The translations under genes were made by a program, and so were the position numbers. A DNA stretch of 5,242 bases, taken from NCBI GenBank assembly GCA_021781255.1, contig JAJXXG010001297.1, positions 1 to 5,242 on the forward strand, given 5' to 3'. Numbering within the stretch: position 1 is the stretch's first letter; each line of letters begins with the position of its first letter. Source of the DNA: Acidobacteriota bacterium (GTDB lineage Bacteria; Acidobacteriota; Terriglobia; Terriglobales; Acidobacteriaceae). Below, one piece after another: positions 1 through 5,242 of this stretch. The notes beneath the pieces were generated by a model that was not told the origin of the DNA, searched no databases, and saw only the letters and a program-made list of their open reading frames with translations.

Positions 1-539
1 CCGTAGCATTTTGGAATCTGGTGGGGGCAGGGGTCTTCGGCTTCCTGATTAATCCACCCATTGCGCTCTACTACATGCAAGGCCTGAACTTGACGCCAGT
101 CCATGGGCATACCGCTCTCTTTGGTGTCTACGGCATGCTTGGGCTGGGCCTTACGCTGTTCTGCCTGCGTGTATTGCAGCCGGGCAGGCAATGGAAAGAA
201 GGTACGCTGAAAGCCTCCTTCTGGCTGATTAACCTGGGCCTCATCTTCATGGTGGTGCTGAGCATGCTGCCCATCGGATTGCTGCAGGCGTGGGCGTCTG
301 TTGAGCATGGAACGTGGTATGCGCGCTCAGCAGATTTCCTGCAGTCCGGTCCCATGCAGGCATTGCGGTGGATGAGGGTTCCGGGCGATATCCTCTTTGC
401 CGCTGGCGCGGCGCTTCTTGGATGGTTTGTCCTGGGGCTTTTGACCGGGCATTCATTCCAGTCCGATGCGCCGACAGCTAAGGGAATCGGCTTACATGCC
501 AGGGGCGAGGAGAAGGAAATGGCAATGGCAGGTCGTTAA
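1..539 (+). CDS. norZ: Quinol-dependent nitric oxide reductase (qNor), C-terminal part, 5' end outside window
   Basis: The frame is open from the first full codon (position 3) and ends at TAA 537-539, giving about 178 residues. It is the last part of the heme-copper-oxidase-like catalytic subunit that reduces 2 NO to N2O in the cytoplasmic membrane. The motif LTPVHGHTALFGVYGM (93-140) carries the HxH pair; by family knowledge its two histidines (codons 102-104 and 108-110) are the axial ligands of the high-spin and low-spin hemes. Hydrophobic segments around 3-75, 111-170, 216-288 and 381-461 are the last membrane helices. The stretch WYARSADFLQ...LRWMRVPGD before the final helix is typical of the single-chain quinol type rather than of NorB of the NorBC complex. 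A short charged tail (GEEKEMAMAGR) should be cytoplasmic. The N-terminal cytochrome c-like domain that defines qNor is outside the window, so the qNor call rests on C-terminal resemblance. The likely role is NO detoxification or a partial denitrification step. Confidence 0.9.
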   Translation, partial: VAFWNLVGAGVFGFLINPPIALYYMQGLNLTPVHGHTALFGVYGMLGLGLTLFCLRVLQPGRQWKEGTLKASFWLINLGLIFMVVLSMLPIGLLQAWASVEHGTWYARSADFLQSGPMQALRWMRVPGDILFAAGAALLGWFVLGLLTGHSFQSDAPTAKGIGLHARGEEKEMAMAGR

Positions 540-546
540 CCCGATT

Positions 547-590
547 GATTCAGGCCTTGTGCGCGGAATATCGAACACAAGGCCTGAGTC
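547..590 (+). terminator. Long stem-loop after the qNor gene, possible transcription end
   Basis: The arms GATTCAGGCCTTGTG (547-561) and CACAAGGCCTGAGTC (576-590) pair over 15 positions with one imperfect pair, around a 14-base loop. The structure starts 7 bases after the qNor stop codon, the usual place for a terminator or a 3'-end-protecting hairpin. No T-run follows on the + strand (next bases ACAAACC), so it is not a textbook intrinsic terminator. It could also be a processing or stability hairpin, or a dyad site for a regulator. Confidence 0.45.
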
Positions 591-714
591 ACAAACCTTG
601 ACGAAGACAGTATTCAGGGGAGGCCGCGAAGATACACTGCTTTCATGCCACGAGAACCCAAACAGCGTAAATTCAAATCCCCTGTTCAAGAAAGAATGGT
701 GTACGCTATCAACG

Positions 715-1080
715 ATGCTTTATACCAAGCGAGCGTACGAATCACCTTCGGAAAGCGATGGGCGCCGATTTCTGGTGGAGCGCTTATGGCCGCGAGGCAT
801 CCGTAAAGAGAATCTAGTGATCGATGGTTGGCTGAAAGATGTGGCCCCTAGTCCGGAATTGCGCAAATGGTTTCATATAGACATGACGCAGTGGCCGGAG
901 TTTCGAGTGCGCTATCTTGCCGAGCTGGAGGCGAATCCCGAGGGCTGGGCGCCCATCCTGCAGGCCGCGCGAAAAGGTACAGTAACGCTGATCTATAGCG
1001 CGCACGATACCGAGCACAACAGCGCTGTTCTGCTCAAAGACTTCCTGAACAAGCATCTTCACGCAAAGCATCACGAATAA
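715..1080 (+). CDS. DUF488-family protein, function unknown
   Basis: This encodes 121 residues, the usual length for the DUF488 (PF04343) family. Signature stretches are visible in order: RRFLVERLWPRG (residues 17-28), GWLKDVAPSPELRKWF (38-53), WPEFRVRYLAEL (60-71) and LIYSAHDTEHNSAVLLK (92-108). The family has no agreed biochemical role; the conserved Arg, Trp, Asp and His residues suggest a ligand-binding or catalytic pocket, but this is inference. The start at 715 was chosen because family members begin only a few residues before the KR.YE motif. The same frame stays open back to 466, but that part overlaps the qNor gene and the stem-loop and has no family resemblance. The ribosome binding site is weak (AAGAAAG around 688-694, far from the ATG). 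The gene follows qNor in the same direction after 175 bases, so it may sit in a separate unit or be read through. No metal-binding motif or signal peptide is evident. Confidence 0.85.
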   Translation: MLYTKRAYESPSESDGRRFLVERLWPRGIRKENLVIDGWLKDVAPSPELRKWFHIDMTQWPEFRVRYLAELEANPEGWAPILQAARKGTVTLIYSAHDTEHNSAVLLKDFLNKHLHAKHHE

Positions 1081-1246
1081 GTCTGTCTATTCCAATCGCA
1101 ATCCAGAATCCACATCTTGTTATCTGCCGTTTTTCTCGCACTTAGTTGTGATGTCCAGGCGTTGATTCGACAGCAGTATTCCGTGCAGGGCGTAATTGCC
1201 GGACAGCCTGACTTTTGCGTCCACGAAAGCATTCCATTCGGTATGC

Positions 1247-1277
1247 TTGGCATGCTCTCCTGATAAGTCCTTATAAA
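1247..1277 (+). promoter_or_regulatory. Possible sigma-70-type promoter for the downstream operon
   Basis: TTGGCA (1247-1252) resembles a -35 box. TTATAA (1271-1276) or the overlapping TATAAA (1272-1277) resembles a -10 box, with spacing of 18 or 19 bases. It lies in the only clearly AT-rich stretch of the gap and would give a leader of about 230 bases before the CoA-transferase gene. The spacing is longer than optimal and the -35 match is partial, so this is only a suggestion. Confidence 0.3.
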
Positions 1278-1357
1278 TCATATATTCGCAATGACTGTTA
1301 AGAATAGGTCAGCTGCGTCCTTTCGGAGTGAACGAATGTCTCCTCCCCGATATTCCA

Positions 1358-1483
1358 ATGCCCAAACAACACATGCAGTCCCCGCTGGCAATGAGCCTCG
1401 ACGAGGTGATGTCCATCACTGCGGCCGAGCTTGCCAAGGCGCAACATAGCCCGGGCTTTCAGGGAGATGTGCGCATGCACTAA
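1358..1483 (+). CDS. Possible small ORF (41 aa) in the operon leader
   Basis: ATG 1358 to TAA 1481-1483 reads MPKQHMQSPLAM, then SLDEVMSITAAELAKAQ, and ends GDVRMH. The middle part looks protein-like (acidic, then an Ala-rich helix). The frame is open further upstream to 1295, with a GTG at 1328 as another possible start. No good ribosome binding site precedes 1358. A GGAG (1325-1328) is instead well placed for an ATG at 1336, which opens a different and less protein-like frame of 36 codons. The peptide is not rich in Ile, Leu or Val, so it does not look like a branched-chain attenuation leader. I do not recognise it; it may be a small protein, a gene remnant or chance. Confidence 0.2.
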   Translation: MPKQHMQSPLAMSLDEVMSITAAELAKAQHSPGFQGDVRMH

Positions 1484-1485
1484 TG

Positions 1486-1506
1486 CTTGGGCGCATGGCC
1501 AAGGAG
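1486..1506 (+). promoter_or_regulatory. Shine-Dalgarno of the CoA-transferase gene, partly in a small hairpin
   Basis: AAGGAG (1501-1506) lies 9 bases before the ATG at 1516 and is a strong ribosome binding site that fixes the start. CTTGG (1486-1490) can pair with CCAAG (1499-1503) over an 8-base loop, covering the first bases of the site. The stem is only 5 pairs, so a regulatory role is uncertain. The ribosome binding site itself is well supported. Confidence 0.5.
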
Positions 1507-1515
1507 AAATATTGA

Positions 1516-2928
1516 ATGGCATGGGATCGGATATCAGCAGAGCAAGCCGGGATGAAGTCAGGACGAAATGGCAATGAACTCGGTTACATCCACGTGCCGG
1601 ATATGGCTTGGAAGGATGACTATCGTGCCAAAACTACAAGTGCGTCGATTGCCATGCAGGCAGTCCAGTCCAACTCTCGCGTCTGGATTCAATCGGGATG
1701 TGGCACGCCTTCCGTCCTCGTAGATGCTTTGGTCGATCGCGCGCCGGATGTGCACAGCGTAGAAATCGTGCACATGATGACACTGGGCAGTGCAAACTAC
1801 ACCAATCCCGAATTTCAAGGACACTTCCGGCATCGCGGCCTGTTCCTTGGTGCGAATGTGCGAGCTGCTGTCGCCGCCGGACGTGCTGACTACACGCCGA
1901 TCCTGCTGAGCGAAATCGAAGGCCTTTTTGAGAGCGGTGCTCTCCCTCTGGATGTAGTACTCATGCAAGTTTCGCCGCCCGATGCGCATGGATTTGTAAG
2001 CCTGGGGACCACCGTAGACTGCACACTCACGGCCGTTCGGTATGCCAAGTGTGTAATCGCGGAAGTCAACCCCCTTATGCCGCGCACGCATGGAGACACG
2101 TTTATCCATGTCAGCCATATTCATGCGATTGTCGAGACAACGCATCCGCTGCTGGAACTTCCAGCAGAACCAATCACTGAACTCCACAGGAGGGTTGCGA
2201 CAAACGTTGCTTCCCTGATTCCCGATGGAGCAACTTTGCAAACAGGGATCGGAGGCATACCAGAGGCCGTACTCACCTGCCTTCACGACAAGCGGGATCT
2301 CGGGATACATACTGAGATGTGTTCGGATGGTGTCATCGACCTGATAGAAGCCGGGATTATCAACGGCGAGCGCAAGTCGCTGCAGCGCGGCAAGGCCGTA
2401 GCTGCTTTTGTACTGGGGACGAAGCGTCTATTCGACTTTATCCATGACAATGCGTGCTTCGAGTTTCGACCCATCAGTTACACCAATGATCCTTTTGTAG
2501 TAGCGCAAAACGACCGAATGGTTGCCATTAATTCGGCGCTTCAAATCGATCTAACCGGACAGGTTTGTGCAGATTCGTTAGGCACCAGGCCTTATAGCGG
2601 ATTTGGAGGTCAGCTCGACTTTATTCGCGGTGCCGCGAGATCCCGCGGAGGCGTTCCTATCATTGCGCTACCATCCACTGCTATCGGAGGCAGTGTGTCG
2701 CGTATTGTTCCCATGCTTGAGCCGGGAGCAGGTGTTGTCACCTCTCGCGCAGATGTGCACTACGTGGTCACAGAGCATGGGATTGCGTATTTGCACGGGA
2801 AGACACTGCGCGAACGGGCAGAGGCATTGATTGCCATTGCAGATCCGCAGTTCCGCCAGGAGCTGGAGGACTTCGCAGTGCGTTCGCATTACATGGATCG
2901 CGGAGCGGCGGTTGCAGGTGTGATGTAA
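1516..2928 (+). CDS. Acetyl-CoA hydrolase/CoA-transferase family protein (4-hydroxybutyrate or butyryl-CoA:acetate CoA-transferase type)
   Basis: This 470-residue cytoplasmic enzyme resembles the acetyl-CoA hydrolase/transferase family (PF02550 N-terminal and PF13336 C-terminal domains). Such enzymes move CoA between an acyl-CoA and a free acid, often acetate, through a glutamyl-CoA intermediate. Visible motifs are RVWIQSGCGTP (55-65), the Gly-rich loop GIGGIPEAVL (244-253), HTEMCSDGVIDL (265-276) with the expected catalytic Glu at 267, DLTGQVCADSLG (345-356), YSGFGGQLDFIRGA (360-373), PIIALPSTA (381-389), and VTSRADVHYVVTEHGIAYL (408-426) followed by GKTLRERAEALI. Family members usually start near the YRAKTTSA segment, so the first 30 or so residues are an extra N-terminal extension with no signal-peptide character. 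The ATG is supported by AAGGAG 9 bases upstream. The gene is followed after 33 bases by the ferredoxin subunit, so it is very likely co-transcribed with the oxidoreductase. Its acyl-CoA substrate is probably that enzyme's product. The class is sure; the exact substrate is not, and a hydrolase activity cannot be excluded. Confidence 0.92.
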   Translation: MAWDRISAEQAGMKSGRNGNELGYIHVPDMAWKDDYRAKTTSASIAMQAVQSNSRVWIQSGCGTPSVLVDALVDRAPDVHSVEIVHMMTLGSANYTNPEFQGHFRHRGLFLGANVRAAVAAGRADYTPILLSEIEGLFESGALPLDVVLMQVSPPDAHGFVSLGTTVDCTLTAVRYAKCVIAEVNPLMPRTHGDTFIHVSHIHAIVETTHPLLELPAEPITELHRRVATNVASLIPDGATLQTGIGGIPEAVLTCLHDKRDLGIHTEMCSDGVIDLIEAGIINGERKSLQRGKAVAAFVLGTKRLFDFIHDNACFEFRPISYTNDPFVVAQNDRMVAINSALQIDLTGQVCADSLGTRPYSGFGGQLDFIRGAARSRGGVPIIALPSTAIGGSVSRIVPMLEPGAGVVTSRADVHYVVTEHGIAYLHGKTLRERAEALIAIADPQFRQELEDFAVRSHYMDRGAAVAGVM

Positions 2929-2961
2929 TTCACATCCGCCGGCGCGGGAAGGATGAACGGG

Positions 2962-3261
2962 ATGCAAGAGGAAAAGAGGGACCGTGGCATGTTGCAGGTC
3001 GATATCAATGAGTGCAAAGGCTGTGGCCTGTGTGTGGAAGCGTGTCCACCAAAGGTCATCACCATGAGCGAGCAGCTCAACCATTACGGCTATCGCACCG
3101 CAACTTACGCAGGTTCGGGATGTACGGCCTGCGGCATATGTTTCATGGTGTGTCCGGAGCCTGGGGCCATTACGGTGTACCGCTCCACGGAATATGCGGC
3201 CGGCATGCACGCGGCACCAACTCAATACCAAAGGGGAGCCAGTTCATGCGCAAGCAATTGA
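2962..3261 (+). CDS. vorD: 2-oxoacid:ferredoxin oxidoreductase, delta subunit (2x[4Fe-4S] ferredoxin-like)
   Basis: This is a 99-residue electron-transfer subunit with two [4Fe-4S] cluster motifs. The first is [13 protein letters not shown] (Cys 18, 21, 24, 28) and the second [19 protein letters not shown] (Cys 54, 57, 60, 64). The spacing of about 25 residues between the motifs and the ITVYR ending are typical of KorD/PorD/VorD subunits, which pass electrons from the TPP site to external ferredoxin. Three in-frame ATGs exist. 2962 is preferred because GGAAGG (2947-2952) lies 9 bases upstream and because homologues usually keep the RG...VD..CKGC segment after a short start. 2953 is too close to that site; 2989 has GAGGG 8 bases upstream and would give 90 residues. 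The tail after residue 75 is not conserved-looking, and its coding region overlaps the alpha-subunit start by 16 bases, implying translational coupling. The gene symbol follows general usage for delta subunits; the substrate is inferred from the alpha subunit. Confidence 0.88.
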   Translation: MQEEKRDRGMLQVDINECKGCGLCVEACPPKVITMSEQLNHYGYRTATYAGSGCTACGICFMVCPEPGAITVYRSTEYAAGMHAAPTQYQRGASSCASN

Positions 3262-4340
3262 TGAAGGGCAATGAAGCGCTGATGAAGAGCGCGATCCTTG
3301 CAGGCTGTCGGGCATTTTATGGTTACCCAATTACGCCGGCAAGCGAGATAACGGAAACAGCGGCCATGTATATGCCACTTGCGGGCGGAGTGTTTCTTCA
3401 GGCTGAGAGTGAAGTAGCGGCAATCAATATGCTTTATGGGGCTTCCTCTGCGGGCGTCAGGTGCATGACTGCATCGAGCGGCCCCGGCATCAGCCTGATG
3501 CAGGAGGGAATCAGCTATATGGCTGGTGCGGAGCTGCCATGCGTGATCGCTGATATCACAAGGGGCGGCCCTGGCCTGGGAAACATTGCCTCTGAGCAAA
3601 GTGACTATCACCAGGTGGTGAAGGGTGGAGGCAATGGGAACTATCGAACCATCGTGCTTGCTCCACACTCGGTACAGGAGATGGCGGATCTCACCGCGCT
3701 GGCATTCGAGCTGGCGGATCGATATCGGAATCCCGTCGTCGTCCTCGCGGATGGATTTGTGGGGCAGATGATGGAGCCCGTTGAATTCCCCAGGAATGCT
3801 ACGGAGCCCAGTACGCCACGCTGGGCTGTCCTGGGTAATGCCGCGTCACGAACGAATCTCATTACGTCGCTGCATATGGATACCCATGATCTCGAGAGCC
3901 ACGTCCGGCATCTGGAGGCGAAATATCACATTGCAGAGCAGCGCGAGGCACGTGCTGAAAGCTTTTACGCAGACGACGCGGACATCGTGCTTGTCGGATA
4001 TGGAATAGTTGGTCGCATCCTGAAGGCAGTAACCGTCGAGGCGCGCGCAAGTGGACTCCGTGTTGGATTGCTGCGCCCGATTACGCTTTACCCGTTTCCA
4101 AGAGAACATTTTCACAGTCTCCTTCCCAATACTCACGCTTTTGTCGTGGTTGAAATGAGCAACGGGCAGATGGTGGAAGATGTTCGGCTTGCGATCAATG
4201 GAGCAAAGCCTGTTGAGTTTTTAGGACGATCCGGTGGAAACGTGCCCTCGCATCATGAAGTCCTGGACTTTGTGCGCCAACAGATCAAACATTACGTCCC
4301 GACATATGTATCGGAAGAGGAGCGGATGGCCCATGTCTAG
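3246..4340 (+). CDS. vorB: 2-oxoacid:ferredoxin oxidoreductase, alpha subunit, VorB-type (3-methyl-2-oxobutanoate)
   Basis: This 364-residue subunit, with the beta subunit, oxidatively decarboxylates a 2-oxoacid to acyl-CoA while reducing ferredoxin. Domain I (PF01855) begins [30 protein letters not shown]; the YPITPASE stretch is at 27-34, [11 protein letters not shown] at 52-62 with the conserved Glu 56, and [15 protein letters not shown] at 77-91. RGGPGLGNI (106-114) and KGGGNGNYR (126-134) closely resemble proteins annotated as VorB, hence the branched-chain assignment; 2-oxoglutarate or another keto acid remains possible. The C-terminal domain shows [14 protein letters not shown] (248-261), [12 protein letters not shown] (274-285) and [14 protein letters not shown] (301-314). 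The length is normal. The start at 3246 is supported by AAGGGGAG (3231-3238) 7 bases upstream; the same frame runs open back to 3012, but that part is antiframe to the ferredoxin subunit. It overlaps the delta gene by 16 bases and the beta gene by 8. Naming varies: some schemes call the alpha subunit VorA. Confidence 0.92.
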   Translation: MRKQLMKGNEALMKSAILAGCRAFYGYPITPASEITETAAMYMPLAGGVFLQAESEVAAINMLYGASSAGVRCMTASSGPGISLMQEGISYMAGAELPCVIADITRGGPGLGNIASEQSDYHQVVKGGGNGNYRTIVLAPHSVQEMADLTALAFELADRYRNPVVVLADGFVGQMMEPVEFPRNATEPSTPRWAVLGNAASRTNLITSLHMDTHDLESHVRHLEAKYHIAEQREARAESFYADDADIVLVGYGIVGRILKAVTVEARASGLRVGLLRPITLYPFPREHFHSLLPNTHAFVVVEMSNGQMVEDVRLAINGAKPVEFLGRSGGNVPSHHEVLDFVRQQIKHYVPTYVSEEERMAHV

Positions 4341-5242
4341 CCAAATGATCCATGAGTTCACTGTGCTGCACAGCAAGCCAAAATCCTTCTATTCGCGCTA
4401 CGAGCGTAAAGAAGAACTACAGCACCAGACGCACTATTGCCCCGGTTGTGGTCATGGCACAATCCATAAGATGCTGGCGCAGGCGATTGATTCGCTGGGC
4501 ATCCAGGACAGGACGATCCTCATCAGTCCCGTAGGCTGTTCTGTCTTTGCGTACTACTACTTTGACGTAGGCAACATTCAAGCCGCGCATGGTCGCGCAT
4601 CCGCTGTAGCAACGGCGGTAAAGCGCAGTCGTCAGGACAGCATCGTGATCAGTTATCAGGGAGATGGCGACCTCTCGGCAATTGGATCCGCCGAGATACT
4701 GCATGCAGCCAATCGGGGAGAAAACATCACCGTTATCTTTGTGAATAATGCGATCTATAGCATGACGGGTGGTCAATTTGCGCCAACGACCTTGCTGGGT
4801 CAAAAGAGCATTACCACGCCGTACGGACGCAGTGCTCTGAATGAAGGCTATCCACTCCATATGAGTGAACTGCTCGCCACGCTCGAAGCTCCTGTGCACA
4901 TTGAGCGCGTAGCTCTTGGCAATAACAAACAGATAGCTCAGGCGGCTCGTGCCATACGCCGCGGACTGGAAAATCAGGTGCACGGTCTGGGCTTCTCCTT
5001 TATCGAGGTGCTTTCGCCATGCCCGACAATCTGGAAGATGTCTCCCGTAGAAGCGCAGCATTGGGTCCACGATGAAATGGAGAAGACCTTCCCGGTGAAA
5101 GTGTGCCGTGACCGTACAAAGGATGCTGAGCCTCGTCCACGGAATCCACTGCCGCCACCCAAACAGCAAGTCCCAGTCATACTTGGCTTGGATCACGAAG
5201 AACCGAGTGGTGATACATCTTGCTCAAGAAATCCGATATGTG
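4333..5242 (+). CDS. 2-oxoacid:ferredoxin oxidoreductase, beta (TPP-binding) subunit, 3' end outside window
   Basis: The first 303 residues are present and the frame is open at the window edge. This subunit binds thiamine pyrophosphate and a [4Fe-4S] cluster and carries out the decarboxylation with the alpha subunit. Visible features are YCPGCGHG (35-42), [15 protein letters not shown] (64-78), [14 protein letters not shown] (84-97), the TPP motif GDGDLSAIG (110-118) to VNN (137-139), then [12 protein letters not shown] (142-153) and [19 protein letters not shown] (223-241). Cys 36, 39, 69 and 230 are likely cluster ligands. ATG 4333 has AGAGGAG (4316-4322) 10 bases upstream and overlaps the alpha gene by 8 bases, so translation is probably coupled. 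Stand-alone family members often end near residue 270-290. Here the chain goes on through a Pro- and Arg-rich stretch ([14 protein letters not shown], 266-279) and [11 protein letters not shown], which looks like a linker. It may lead into a fused gamma subunit; the window ends too soon to tell. No separate gamma subunit gene is seen. Confidence 0.9.
   Translation, partial: MSSQMIHEFTVLHSKPKSFYSRYERKEELQHQTHYCPGCGHGTIHKMLAQAIDSLGIQDRTILISPVGCSVFAYYYFDVGNIQAAHGRASAVATAVKRSRQDSIVISYQGDGDLSAIGSAEILHAANRGENITVIFVNNAIYSMTGGQFAPTTLLGQKSITTPYGRSALNEGYPLHMSELLATLEAPVHIERVALGNNKQIAQAARAIRRGLENQVHGLGFSFIEVLSPCPTIWKMSPVEAQHWVHDEMEKTFPVKVCRDRTKDAEPRPRNPLPPPKQQVPVILGLDHEEPSGDTSCSRNPIC

Larger units (their letters stand above)
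1081..1515. other. Intergenic region of 435 bases without a recognisable gene
   Basis: This separates the DUF488 gene from the CoA-transferase/oxidoreductase operon. The first part (1081-1260) stays open in the same frame as DUF488 after its TAA, but has no ATG and no clear ribosome binding site before a potential start. The middle (about 1264-1305) is AT-rich and promoter-like. The last part (1306-1515) probably lies in a 5' leader of the operon and holds a 41-codon ORF plus a small hairpin beside the Shine-Dalgarno sequence of the next gene. No tRNA, tandem repeat, recognised riboswitch core or insertion-sequence end was seen. Confidence 0.6.

Noticed and set aside
598..603. TTGACG as a -35 box for the DUF488 gene
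   Set aside because: The expected -10 position (621-626, AGGCCG) bears no resemblance to a -10 box.
466..714. Upstream in-frame extension of the DUF488 gene to ATG 466
   Set aside because: It would overlap the qNor gene by 74 bases, cross the stem-loop, and add 83 residues with no resemblance to the family.
1448..1457. Perfect 10-base palindrome AGCCCGGGCT
   Set aside because: Too short and isolated to support an operator or terminator, and it has no T-run or partner copy.
1558..2310. 250-codon open frame on the - strand
   Set aside because: It is antisense to the CoA-transferase gene, has an unusual Cys- and Arg-rich composition and no family resemblance.
2668..3231. 187-codon open frame on the - strand
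   Set aside because: It runs antisense across two well-supported genes (CoA-transferase and ferredoxin subunit); composition is rich in Cys, His and Arg as expected for a shadow.
3012..3245. Upstream in-frame extension of the alpha subunit
   Set aside because: It is read in the wrong frame of the ferredoxin subunit gene; the strong ribosome binding site and the family start both point to 3246.
4417..5196. 259-codon open frame on the - strand
   Set aside because: It lies fully antisense to the beta subunit, whose motifs are unmistakable, and its translation shows no recognisable domain.
5207..5242. Possible GTG-started gamma subunit in another frame ([12 protein letters not shown])
   Set aside because: No ribosome binding site precedes it, and the window ends before any Gly-rich gamma motif could appear.

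Overview
The window is an ordinary chromosomal stretch from a bacterium with moderately GC-rich DNA, and every convincing gene lies on the + strand. The best guess for the organism is a soil Acidobacteriota (Terriglobia-like) or a similar facultative or microaerobic heterotroph. That guess rests only on how the protein sequences look and on the pairing of a quinol-type NO reductase with a VorB-type 2-oxoacid oxidoreductase; no database search was possible.

Layout. (1) Positions 1-539 hold the C-terminal end of a quinol-dependent nitric oxide reductase (NorZ/qNor) whose start lies outside the window. A strong stem-loop (547-590) follows it. (2) Positions 715-1080 hold a small DUF488-family protein. 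(3) Positions 1081-1515 form a 435-base gap with no recognisable gene. It contains an AT-rich promoter-like block near 1247-1305, a doubtful 41-codon ORF and a small hairpin next to the ribosome binding site of the next gene. (4) Positions 1516 to the window end hold a tight operon: an acetyl-CoA hydrolase/CoA-transferase family enzyme (470 aa), a two-cluster [4Fe-4S] ferredoxin subunit, the alpha (VorB-type) subunit and the beta (TPP-binding) subunit of a 2-oxoacid:ferredoxin oxidoreductase. The beta frame is still open at the edge.

How they may work together. The oxidoreductase should convert a 2-oxoacid (branched-chain by resemblance to VorB), CoA and oxidised ferredoxin into acyl-CoA, CO2 and reduced ferredoxin, or run in reverse. 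The co-transcribed CoA-transferase could move the CoA between that acyl group and acetate or another acid. This would be a compact module for fermenting branched-chain keto acids or, in reverse, for activating branched acids and carboxylating them. The qNor upstream removes NO by reducing it to N2O with quinol electrons, which also fits life at low oxygen, but it appears to be a separate transcription unit.

I found no CRISPR array, mobile element, tRNA or rRNA, and no clearly new system. The points most worth a second look are the CoA-transferase/VOR pairing, the Pro-rich C-terminal extension of the beta subunit (possible fusion to the missing gamma subunit) and the contents of the 435-base gap.
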